Assembly: GCF_007096635.1 (NCBI RefSeq) | Contig: NZ_VKAA01000013.1 | Location: forward strand, 1-64,000 | DNA length: 64,000 nucleotides | Direction of reading: 5' to 3' | From: Mycolicibacterium sp. 018/SC-01/001 | Lineage (GTDB): Bacteria; Actinomycetota; Actinomycetes; Mycobacteriales; Mycobacteriaceae | Part shown: positions 1 through 10,273 of the stretch, in pieces | Layout of the letters: each line of letters starts with the position of its first letter | Numbering within the stretch: position 1 is the first letter of the stretch | Made by a program: the position numbers and the translations under genes | Notes under the pieces: model-generated | The model's database searches: none | What the model was told of the DNA's origin: nothing | Seen by the model: the letters and a program-made list of their open reading frames with translations, nothing else

Positions 1-33
1 GGGCGTGTCGGTGGGGGCGGTCATAGTGGCGGC

Positions 34-669
34 GTGCTCGATCTGGTCCTGCCGCTGCAGTGCGGTGGCTGCGGTGCTCCCGCGACCGCATGGTGCGCAA
101 CATGTGCCCAGGAGCTGGCCGTGCGGCCCGACGAACCCCACCTCGTCACCCCGCGGGTGGATCCGGGTGCGCCGGTGTTCTCCCTCGGCCGTTACGCGGG
201 CGCGCGGCGCCAGGCGCTCGTCGCCGCCAAGGAACGCGGCCGCACCGACCTGCTCGACCCCCTCGGCGACGCCCTGCGCGCCGCGCTGGTCAACCTGCTG
301 ACCTGGGGCTTGCTCGACACGCCGCTCACGCTGGTGCCCGCCCCGACCCGCCGCACCTCCGCCCGGCGCCGCGGCGGCGACCCCGTGACCCGCCTCGCGG
401 GGCATGCGTCCCGCGGCCTCACCGCTGTCACCGTCGCGCCGGCACTGCGCCTGCGGCCCTTCACCCGCGACTCCGTGGGCCTGTCCAGCGCTGCGCGCCA
501 AGCCAACATCGCCGGCCGCGTCCGCCTCACCCGCCCGGTGGTCGGCGCCGGTGACGTCATCGTCGTCGACGACATCGTCACGACCGGGGCCACGGCCACC
601 GAATCGGTGCGCGTGCTGCAAACACACGGCGCGCGCGTCGTCGCCGTGCTCGCCGTCGCGCACGCGTGA
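34..669 (+). CDS. ComF-family phosphoribosyltransferase-like protein
   Basis: The 211-residue product has an N-terminal zinc-ribbon pattern with Cys at about 10, 13, 21 and 24, and a C-terminal type I phosphoribosyltransferase motif (VIVVDDIVTTGATATES, about 172-188), the usual ComF layout. Family members are linked to natural transformation in some bacteria, but the mycobacterial role is not established. The GTG at 34 gives a product of normal family length. The frame stays open to the window edge, so a start just upstream cannot be excluded. It lies ahead of hpf and secA1 on the same strand, an order I recall from other mycobacteria. Confidence 0.85.
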   Translation: MLDLVLPLQCGGCGAPATAWCATCAQELAVRPDEPHLVTPRVDPGAPVFSLGRYAGARRQALVAAKERGRTDLLDPLGDALRAALVNLLTWGLLDTPLTLVPAPTRRTSARRRGGDPVTRLAGHASRGLTAVTVAPALRLRPFTRDSVGLSSAARQANIAGRVRLTRPVVGAGDVIVVDDIVTTGATATESVRVLQTHGARVVAVLAVAHA

Positions 670-953
670 CCCGTCGCGTTACCCGAACATCAATCTGCCG
701 TGAAGAACTGAAAACAGGTCGGTGGATTTTGTGGCACGAACGCATGAACACGGACTACCGTCGGCACCAACTACCCGTGAACAGCTCACGGGGGCGCTGG
801 AGAACACCAGGCGCCGATATCGCGCCAGCGGTAGGAGGTGATAGTCGACACCTTGCACCGGCGAATGGCGCCAATCAGATATGCCTCGTCGGCGCGATTT
901 CTTCATCAGCAGGCACATCCGTGCATCCGCGAGAGAGAGTCGAGTTGCCAAGC

Positions 954-1637
954 ATGTCAGTAAATTCCGTGGACTCCGACAACACGATGGTGATGGACCC
1001 CGACGCGACAGGAGTGTCCGACCCGGCGCCTGGCGCCGAGGTCGTGGTGACCGGTCGCAACGTCGAGGTTCCCGACCACTTCCGCGTCTTCGTCGCCGAG
1101 AAGTTGTCGCGCCTGGAACGATTCGACCGCACCATCTACCTCTTCGACGTCGAACTCGATCACGAGAAGAACCGACGTCAACGCAAGAACTGCCAGCACG
1201 TGGAGATCACGGCGAAGGGTCGCGGCCCTGTCGTGCGCGGCGAGGCCTGCGCCGACAGCTTCTACGCCGCATTCGAAGCCGCCGCGAGCAAACTCGAAGC
1301 TCGCCTCCGCAAGAGCAAGGACCGCCGCAAGATCCACTACGGCGACAAGCGTCCCGAGTCGCTGCACGAGGCCACCGCGCTCGAACGACTCGACGCCGCG
1401 TTCGCCGTGCCCACCGAGGCCGCTGCTCCGCAGACCGACACGCTCGACGATCACGAGCCCGGCCGGATCGTGCGCATCAAAGAGCACCCGGCCACGCCGA
1501 TGACAGTCGACGACGCCCTCTACGAGATGGAGCTCGTCGGCCACGATTTCTTCCTGTTCCACGACAAGGAGAGCGACCGGCCCTGCGTCGTGTACCGGCG
1601 CCACGCCTACGACTACGGCTTGATTCGCCTGGCCTGA
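954..1637 (+). CDS. hpf: Ribosome hibernation-promoting factor, long form
   Basis: This 227-residue protein has an N-terminal RaiA/HPF domain (about 26-125: VVVTGRNVEVPDHFRVFV, then conserved basic residues) and a C-terminal ribosome-binding domain (about 165-227, ending YDYGLIRLA). That is the long HPF form, which drives or stabilises 100S or hibernating ribosomes. The frame is open upstream to 666, but that extension has no family similarity. The ATG at 954 puts the conserved domain at the expected distance. The 284-base stretch 670-953 upstream holds no gene I recognise and presumably carries the promoter and leader. Confidence 0.93.
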   Translation: MSVNSVDSDNTMVMDPDATGVSDPAPGAEVVVTGRNVEVPDHFRVFVAEKLSRLERFDRTIYLFDVELDHEKNRRQRKNCQHVEITAKGRGPVVRGEACADSFYAAFEAAASKLEARLRKSKDRRKIHYGDKRPESLHEATALERLDAAFAVPTEAAAPQTDTLDDHEPGRIVRIKEHPATPMTVDDALYEMELVGHDFFLFHDKESDRPCVVYRRHAYDYGLIRLA

Positions 1638-1694
1638 GCGCAACCGGCGCGCTCGAGGACCGTCAGGGTTGCCGGGCGCGCCGGGTTCGCCCCG

Positions 1695-1700
1695 TACGAT
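1695..1700 (+). promoter_or_regulatory. Candidate -10 box of secA1
   Basis: TACGAT fits the mycobacterial TAnnnT -10 pattern. It would start transcription near 1707, leaving a leader of about 43 bases with the AAGAGG ribosome-binding site at 1735-1740. Confidence 0.45.
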
Positions 1701-1749
1701 GGGGACGTCCAACGCGTGACGCATCCATCGACGCAAGAGGTTATACAGC

Positions 1750-4572
<2,823 letters not shown>

Positions 4573-4576
4573 CCGA

Positions 4577-5065
4577 TCAGCCGATCTGGAGCGCGACCAG
4601 CCGCCACGACTCGCGGTGGCGCTCGACGCGCGCTGCGATCGCATGGACGCGGCCCGAACGGGTGAACGACGCGAACACCTCCGCGGCGGTCGGCTCGTCC
4701 GGCCCGGTGTGCACCGCGCGCACTCTGACCCGGTGCAGCGTCGCGCTGCTGATGCGCGGCGCGCGGGCCCGCAGCAACACGCGATCGATCAGCGCCGGCG
4801 TCATCAAGGGTCGCAGCTGCGCGACCGGGCGGCGCCGGTCGATCACCTCGATCACGGCGAGCAGCGCCGCTTCGGCGAAGATCACGGCCGATTTCGGGGG
4901 TGGAGCCTCCCGCGGCGCGGGCCGGTGCGGACGCACGCGATGCAGAGACGAGCCCGACGGCGTGGGACACGGCTGACCCACGGGCTGGGGGGCCGGTTCG
5001 CAGTCGATCACCGGTGAGGTGAACCAGGTGGTGGGCGTCGCGGACGAGACAAACGATGAGGTCAT
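4577..5065 (-). CDS. Rv3235-family (DUF6459) protein
   Basis: A 162-residue Ala/Arg/Pro-rich protein. Its N-terminal third looks disordered, and its C-terminal half (about 65-162) has the conserved pattern ending with RVERHRESWRLVALQIG, typical of the Rv3235/DUF6459 family. The function is unknown. I chose the ATG at 5065 because GGAGAA lies 8 bases upstream. A longer frame reaches 5134 but adds low-complexity sequence. It is convergent with secA1 (4-base gap), and from memory this family recurs beside secA in actinobacteria, so a link to secretion is possible but only inferred. Confidence 0.75.
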   Translation of the reverse strand: MTSSFVSSATPTTWFTSPVIDCEPAPQPVGQPCPTPSGSSLHRVRPHRPAPREAPPPKSAVIFAEAALLAVIEVIDRRRPVAQLRPLMTPALIDRVLLRARAPRISSATLHRVRVRAVHTGPDEPTAAEVFASFTRSGRVHAIAARVERHRESWRLVALQIG

Positions 5066-5230
5066 GGCGGTTCTCCAGCAGTCGACGGGGATGGGATGCC
5101 TGCTGGAGAGTCGCAGACATGTCGATGATGACACGTCCCACCGACCCCTCGATGCACCCGTTATGCGCCGTGCCGGCCGGGGCCGCTACCGTGAGTCGTC
5201 TCGGGTGCACAGAGAAGGGGCGGCGCGGGA

Positions 5231-6640
5231 GTGGTGACCAGGTTGTCGTCGTCCGACGCGTCGTTCTTCCGGCTGGAGAATTCGGCGACTCCCATGTACG
5301 TCGGGTCGCTGCAGATCGTGCGTAAACCGCGCAACGGATTGAGCTACGAAACCCTGCTGGAGACCGTCGAGCAGCGCCTGCCGCAGATTCCCCGCTATCG
5401 CCAGAAGGTCCGTGAGGTCAGTTTTGGACTGGCCCGGCCGGTGTGGATCGACGACCGCGACTTCGACATCACCTATCACATCCGGCGTTCGGCGCTGCCG
5501 TCCCCGGGCAGCGACGCACAGCTCCACGAGCTGGTCGCCCGACTGGGCTCGAGGCCACTCGACAAATCGCGGCCGCTGTGGGAGATGTACCTGGTCGAGG
5601 GCCTGTCGAAAAACCGCTTGGCGATCTACACCAAATCCCATCAGGCCCTGGTCAACGGGATGACGGCGCTGGAGATCGGGCACGTGATCGCCGACCGCAC
5701 GCAGAAGCGGCCCGAGTTCGACGAGGACATCTGGATCCCGGCGCGTGAGCCCTCCGATCGTCAACTGCTCGTCGGTGCCCTCGGCGAGTGGATCGCCCGG
5801 CCCACCCAGCAGGCGGCCGCGCTGCGCTCGGCGCTCACCGAGGCCGTCACCAACACCAGCCAGCTCGTCGACCTGGGTCGACGGGCGGCCGACGTCGCCC
5901 GGATCGTGGCCCGCGGAACCGCGCCCAACAGCCCGCTGAACACCACGGTCTCGCGCAACCGGCGGTTCTCTGTCGCCTCTGCCGGCCTGGACGAGTTCCG
6001 GCTGGTGCGGGCGCGCTACGACTGTGACATCAACGACGTCGTGCTGGCCGTCGTCGCCGGAGCGCTGCGCAACTGGTTGCTCTCGCGCGGCGAACCCGTC
6101 ACTGCGACCACCACGGTGCGCGCCATGGCTCCGATGTCGGTCTATCCCGAACCCGACGGGGATTCCGCCGGTGCCGGCCAATCCATCGGAGAGGTGGCGC
6201 CCTTCCTGATCGACCTGCCGGTCGGCGAGGGCAATGCCGTGGTCCGGCTCTCGCAGATCGCGCACGCCACCGAATCGCATTCCACGGTCGGTTCTCTCGT
6301 CGATGCACGCAGCATCATCACGATGTCGGGCTTCGCGCCGCCGACCCTGCACGCGATGGGCATCCGCGTCGCGACCAGCTTCTCGGCCCGCCAGTTCAAC
6401 CTGCTGATCACCAATGCGCCCGGCGCGCAGAACCAGATGTACATCGCCGGGACCAAACTGCTCGAGTCCTATGCGGTGCCACCGCTGTTACACAACCAGG
6501 CGCTCGCGATCGGTGTGACGTCCTACAACGGCACGCTGTACTTCGGCATCAACGCCGACCGGGATGCGATGAGCGATGTCGACATGCTTCCCGACCTGAT
6601 GCGAGAGGCCCTCGACGAACTGGTGGAAGCGGCAAGGTAA
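5231..6640 (+). CDS. WS/DGAT-like acyltransferase with degenerate active site
   Basis: The 469-residue protein aligns end to end with the wax ester synthase/diacylglycerol acyltransferase family (start MVTRLSSSDASFFRLE; C-terminal NLLITNAPGAQ and YNGTLYFGINAD). Family members esterify alcohols or diacylglycerol with acyl-CoA. The catalytic HHxxxDG is here HQALVNG (about 137-143), so the second His, the presumed general base, is Gln and the Asp is Asn. It probably corresponds to Rv3234c/Rv3233c, which I recall as split in M. tuberculosis but is one intact frame here. AGAAGGGG at 5213-5220 precedes GTG 5231; a second GTG follows directly. It may be inactive or use another mechanism. Confidence 0.9.
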   Translation: MVTRLSSSDASFFRLENSATPMYVGSLQIVRKPRNGLSYETLLETVEQRLPQIPRYRQKVREVSFGLARPVWIDDRDFDITYHIRRSALPSPGSDAQLHELVARLGSRPLDKSRPLWEMYLVEGLSKNRLAIYTKSHQALVNGMTALEIGHVIADRTQKRPEFDEDIWIPAREPSDRQLLVGALGEWIARPTQQAAALRSALTEAVTNTSQLVDLGRRAADVARIVARGTAPNSPLNTTVSRNRRFSVASAGLDEFRLVRARYDCDINDVVLAVVAGALRNWLLSRGEPVTATTTVRAMAPMSVYPEPDGDSAGAGQSIGEVAPFLIDLPVGEGNAVVRLSQIAHATESHSTVGSLVDARSIITMSGFAPPTLHAMGIRVATSFSARQFNLLITNAPGAQNQMYIAGTKLLESYAVPPLLHNQALAIGVTSYNGTLYFGINADRDAMSDVDMLPDLMREALDELVEAAR

Positions 6641-6663
6641 CCGTCCGCACACCGCGGCCGAAT

Positions 6664-6692
6664 TTGACGAGTGCTCCGACTCGGAGTCGAAT
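6664..6692 (+). promoter_or_regulatory. Candidate betP-like promoter with internal palindrome
   Basis: TTGACG (6664-6669) and TCGAAT (6687-6692) are spaced by 17 bases. The second box ends 7 bases before the ATG, so the transcript could be leaderless, and there is no Shine-Dalgarno sequence. The spacer contains overlapping dyads, CTCCGA-C-TCGGAG (6674-6686) and CGACTC-G-GAGTCG (6677-6689), placed where a repressor would block polymerase. Confidence 0.5.
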
Positions 6693-6699
6693 GTCTTAG

Positions 6700-8466
6700 A
6701 TGTCGACCTCAGAAGACGAACTGACGACAGGCGTGGCGGGCGGCAAGGACTCGACGGACACGGGTCCCATTCCCGTCGTCCATCCGGTCCTCGACGTGCC
6801 CGTCGAGGACGCGCACATCACTCGCTCGCGAGGCATGGACTGGGTGGTGTTCGGTGTCACCGCCGTCATCGCGTTGGCGTTCCTGTCCTGGGGATTCGTC
6901 TCCACCGACTCGTTGGCCAGCGCCTCGTCGTCGGCGCTGACCTGGGTCATGGACAAGACCGGATGGCTGTTCGTGCTGACCAGCACCGGCTTCGTCGTGT
7001 TCGTGCTCTACCTCGCGCTGGGGCGCTACGGCACGATCCCGCTGGGCCGCGACGACGAACCGCCGGAGTTCAACGGCATCTCCTGGGTCGCGATGATGTT
7101 CAGCGCCGGCATGGGTATCGGTCTGATGTTCTTCGGTGTCGCCGAACCGCTTTCGCACTTCACCACACCGCCGCCCGGAACCGGTCCCGAGGGCAACAGC
7201 GAAGCGGTCCAGCACGCCATGGCCACCACGCTGTTCCACTGGACGCTTCATCCGTGGGCGATCTACGCCGTCGTCGGGCTGGCCATCGCCTACGGCGTCT
7301 ACCGCAAGGGCCGTCTGCAGCTGATCAGTTCGGCCTTCGAACCGCTGCTCGGCAGTAGGGCGAACGGCCCGTGGGGCAAGGTGATCGACATGCTGGCGAT
7401 CTTCGCCACGCTGTTCGGCTCCGCAGCGTCACTGGGGTTGGGCGCGTTGCAGATTCGCAGCGGCCTGCAGATCGTCTCCGGAATCGGTCAGACCGGCAAC
7501 GCCATCCTCATCGTCATCATCGCGGTGCTCACCGTGTGCTTCGTGCTGTCGGCGGTGTCCGGTGTCGCGCGTGGCATCCAGTGGCTGTCGAACATCAACA
7601 TGGTGCTGGCCGTGCTGTTGGCGGCGTTCGTGTTCGTCGTCGGCCCAACGGTTTTCATCCTGAATCTGCTGCCGACGTCGCTGGGTAGCTATTTCGCGGA
7701 CCTGAACATGATGTCGGCACGTACCGGCGCCGAGGGCAGCGCGGTGAACACCTGGCTGCAGTCGTGGACGATCTTCTACTGGGCGTGGTGGGTGTCGTGG
7801 ACGCCGTTCGTCGGCATGTTCATCGCACGGATCTCGCGCGGCCGCACCATCCGTCAGTTCGTCGCCGGTGTGCTGGTGGTGCCGAGCGTGGTGTCACTGG
7901 TCTGGTTCGCGATCTTCGGCGGGGCCGCGATCAACGTGCAGCAGAACGGAACCGACCTCGCCGGCGAGGGCGGTGTGGAGGAGCAGCTGTTCACGCTGCT
8001 CGACCAGTATCCGATCACGATCATCGCCAGCGTCATCGTGATGATCCTCGTCGCGATCTTCTTCGTCTCCGGCGCGGATGCCGCGTCGATCGTGATGGGC
8101 TCGCTGTCGCAGAAGGGCACCATCCATCCCAGCCGCGGCACCGTCATCTTCTGGGGTGTGGCCACCGGTGCGGTGGCCGCGGTCATGCTGCTGGTCGGGG
8201 GCGAGGACGCGCTCAACGGCCTGCAGACGATCACGATCATCGCGGCGCTGCCGTTCCTGCTGGTGATGGTCGCGATGGCGGTGGCCCTGCTGAAGGACCT
8301 GCGCCGCGACCCGAAGATCCTGCGCCGCGCCTACGCCGCCGATGTGGTCGACAGCGCCGTGGTGGCCGGGGTGACCCAGCACGGCGACGACTTCATCATC
8401 CCGGTCCAGCGGGACCCCAACTGCGGTGACGGCGGAGACTCACCGAAGGCTCCGTCGGCGCGGTAG
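6700..8466 (+). CDS. BCCT-family (betaine/choline/carnitine-type) transporter
   Basis: The 588-residue membrane protein has the BCCT hallmarks: FSAGMGIGLMFFGVAEPLSHF (about 130-150) and the Trp-rich segment FYWAWWVSWTPFVGMFIARI around 356-375, within about 12 predicted helices and a long hydrophilic N-terminal tail of about 50 residues. BCCT carriers import compatible solutes or their precursors with Na+ or H+; the exact substrate cannot be read here. A charged cytoplasmic C-terminus of about 50 residues follows the last helix. From memory, M. tuberculosis has ppk2 at this position, so this gene looks like a lineage-specific replacement or insertion. Confidence 0.92.
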   Translation: MSTSEDELTTGVAGGKDSTDTGPIPVVHPVLDVPVEDAHITRSRGMDWVVFGVTAVIALAFLSWGFVSTDSLASASSSALTWVMDKTGWLFVLTSTGFVVFVLYLALGRYGTIPLGRDDEPPEFNGISWVAMMFSAGMGIGLMFFGVAEPLSHFTTPPPGTGPEGNSEAVQHAMATTLFHWTLHPWAIYAVVGLAIAYGVYRKGRLQLISSAFEPLLGSRANGPWGKVIDMLAIFATLFGSAASLGLGALQIRSGLQIVSGIGQTGNAILIVIIAVLTVCFVLSAVSGVARGIQWLSNINMVLAVLLAAFVFVVGPTVFILNLLPTSLGSYFADLNMMSARTGAEGSAVNTWLQSWTIFYWAWWVSWTPFVGMFIARISRGRTIRQFVAGVLVVPSVVSLVWFAIFGGAAINVQQNGTDLAGEGGVEEQLFTLLDQYPITIIASVIVMILVAIFFVSGADAASIVMGSLSQKGTIHPSRGTVIFWGVATGAVAAVMLLVGGEDALNGLQTITIIAALPFLLVMVAMAVALLKDLRRDPKILRRAYAADVVDSAVVAGVTQHGDDFIIPVQRDPNCGDGGDSPKAPSAR

Positions 8467-8495
8467 CCCCCCGGGGGGCCACTACGCTCGGCGTC

Positions 8496-8993
8496 GTGCG
8501 TGTCTTCGTCCCCGCGACCCTGACCATGCTGCAGCGGCTGGTGGCCGACGGGGCGTTGCGTCCCGTCAACGGCACCGCGTTCGCGGTGACTCCCACCCTG
8601 CGGGAGGCCTACGCCGAGGGGGACGAGGAAGAACTGGCCGACGTCGCGCTGCGGGACGCCGCACTGGCGTCGCTGCGGCTGCTCGGCGACGAGGGGGAGT
8701 CCTCGCTGCCTCGCCGCCGCGCTGTTCTCGAGGTGGACGCCGAGGACGTGACGCTGCGACCGGACCTCGACGATGCGGTCGTGCGGGTGGCGGGCGAGAT
8801 CGCGCTGGGCCGGGTCGTCGCAGCGTACGTCGACAATGCGGCGGCGGAGTCCGCGGTGACCGCGGCCGTGGCGGCCGTCGACGAGGCGGATCTGGGCGAC
8901 GAGGACGCCGAGCTGACGGTGGGAGATGCGCAGGACCACGATTTGGCCTGGTACGCGGCGCAGGAGCTGCCTTTCCTGCTCGAGCTGCTGTGA
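8496..8993 (+). CDS. Conserved actinobacterial protein (Rv3231c-like, DUF6912)
   Basis: A 165-residue acidic protein starting MRVFVPATLTMLQRLVADG, matching my memory of the Rv3231c family. No catalytic motif or membrane segment is visible and the function is unknown. The GTG start has a TACGCT -10-like box at 8483-8488, 7 bases upstream, and no Shine-Dalgarno, which suggests a leaderless transcript. It sits between the transporter and the desaturase reductase on the same strand. The 29-base gap after the transporter holds a perfect C6/G6 palindrome at 8466-8479. Confidence 0.8.
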   Translation: MRVFVPATLTMLQRLVADGALRPVNGTAFAVTPTLREAYAEGDEEELADVALRDAALASLRLLGDEGESSLPRRRAVLEVDAEDVTLRPDLDDAVVRVAGEIALGRVVAAYVDNAAAESAVTAAVAAVDEADLGDEDAELTVGDAQDHDLAWYAAQELPFLLELL

Positions 8994-9002
8994 TGGACTG
9001 GC

Positions 9003-9029
9003 TACGGTTCCGTAAGTTACGGTACCGTA
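9003..9029 (+). promoter_or_regulatory. Tandem palindromic operator upstream of desaturase reductase
   Basis: Two dyads of the form TACGNNNNCGTA lie at 9003-9014 (TACGGTTCCGTA) and 9018-9029 (TACGGTACCGTA), with starts 15 bases apart. They end 32 bases before the start codon. The same pair with the same 15-base step occurs upstream of desA3. This fits a dimeric TetR-type repressor; the regulator is not identified. Confidence 0.75.
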
Positions 9030-9061
9030 GGTCGAGCAACAGCGACTCGGCAGGAGTTCCC

Positions 9062-10201
9062 ATGGCCAAGACGACGATCAAATCGACGGCCAACGTCGCC
9101 GACACGGTGCGGCCGACGGTCGCCGGGGCGAAGGAACGCCCCGGTCTGCACTTGTTGCGGACCGTGGCGGGGCGGATCACGACGCCACTGCTGCCCGATG
9201 ACTACCTGAAGCTGGCCAACCCGCTGTGGTCGGCGCGGGAACTGCGCGGCCGCGTGCTCGAGGTGCGGCGCGAGACCGAGGACTCGGCCACGCTCGTCAT
9301 CAAGCCCGGCTGGGGCTTCTCGTTCGACTACCAGCCCGGGCAGTACATCGGCATCGGCCTGCTGATCGACGGTCGCTGGCGGTGGCGGTCCTACTCGCTG
9401 ACCAGCAGTCCGGTCACCAGCCGCGATTCGCGCACGATCACCATCACGGTCAAGGCGATGCCCGAGGGTTTCCTGTCCAGCCACCTCGTCGGCGGCGTCG
9501 ATCCCGGCACGATCGTGAGATTGGCTGCGCCACAAGGCAATTTCGTCATGCCGGACCCGGCGCCCGCGTCGGTGCTGTTCCTCACCGCGGGCTCGGGCAT
9601 CACGCCCGTCATGTCGATGCTGCGAACGCTGAGCCGGCGCGGTCAACTGGGTAACGTGGTGCACGTGCACTCCGCACCCACCGAGGCCGACGTGATGTTC
9701 GCCGAGGAACTCTCGGCGCTGTCGTACCGCAACCAGGACTACAGGTTCGTGGTGCGTGCGACTCGCACGCAGGGCCGGCTCGATCTCGCCCGTCTCGACG
9801 AGGTCGTGCCCGACTGGCGAGAGCGCCAGACCTGGGCGTGCGGTCCCGAGGCGATGCTCGAAGCGGCCGAGCGCACCTGGACCGCTGCTGGCATCGCGGA
9901 GCAGCTGCACCTCGAGCGGTTCGCGGTCACGCGCAGCGGGCACGGCAGCGGAGGCACGGTCACGTTCGCTCGTTCCGACAAAGAGGTCGCCATCGACGGC
10001 GCGACCTCTCTGATGGACGCCGGCGAGGCGGCAGGCATCCAGATGCCGTTCGGCTGCCGGATGGGCATCTGCCAGTCGTGTGTCGTGGGCCTGCTCGACG
10101 GGCATGTGAAGGATCTGAGGACGGGCGTGGAGCACGAACCCGGCAGCCGGGTGCAGACCTGCATCTCGGCCGCATCGGGAGACTGCACACTGGACGTGTG
10201 A
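9062..10201 (+). CDS. Ferredoxin reductase-type electron donor for DesA3 (Rv3230c-like)
   Basis: The 379-residue NAD(P)H oxidoreductase has a FAD domain with RSYSLTSSP (about 115-123), a nucleotide-binding segment LTAGSGITPVMSML (about 175-188), and a C-terminal plant-type 2Fe-2S domain with CRMGICQSC and a fourth Cys about 30 residues later. In mycobacteria the homologue feeds electrons to the stearoyl-CoA desaturase DesA3 at the membrane. The ATG follows CAGGAG by 5 bases; a longer frame upstream to 8426 overlaps the previous gene and is spurious. Its promoter carries the same operator pair as desA3, supporting co-regulation. Confidence 0.95.
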   Translation: MAKTTIKSTANVADTVRPTVAGAKERPGLHLLRTVAGRITTPLLPDDYLKLANPLWSARELRGRVLEVRRETEDSATLVIKPGWGFSFDYQPGQYIGIGLLIDGRWRWRSYSLTSSPVTSRDSRTITITVKAMPEGFLSSHLVGGVDPGTIVRLAAPQGNFVMPDPAPASVLFLTAGSGITPVMSMLRTLSRRGQLGNVVHVHSAPTEADVMFAEELSALSYRNQDYRFVVRATRTQGRLDLARLDEVVPDWRERQTWACGPEAMLEAAERTWTAAGIAEQLHLERFAVTRSGHGSGGTVTFARSDKEVAIDGATSLMDAGEAAGIQMPFGCRMGICQSCVVGLLDGHVKDLRTGVEHEPGSRVQTCISAASGDCTLDV

Positions 10202-10220
10202 GCTTTACCGGCTAGTAACC

Positions 10221-10247
10221 TACGGATTCGTAGGTTACGCTAGCGTA
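10221..10247 (+). promoter_or_regulatory. Tandem palindromic operator upstream of desA3
   Basis: Dyads TACGGATTCGTA (10221-10232) and TACGCTAGCGTA (10236-10247) have starts 15 bases apart. The first is extended by perfect 9-base arms TAACCTACG and CGTAGGTTA. The pair ends 26 bases before the desA3 start. It has the same core and geometry as 9003-9029. Confidence 0.8.
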
Positions 10248-10273
10248 GGTATGCGAGAGGAGGGGTGGAACCC

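Noticed and set aside
670..953. Possible extra small gene between the ComF-like gene and hpf
   Set aside because: The open frame from 666 runs straight into hpf, and its upstream codons show no conserved pattern or start signal.
8466..8479. C6/G6 palindrome after the BCCT gene
   Set aside because: It has no loop and no U-run, so it cannot be a normal hairpin terminator; probably a chance GC run.
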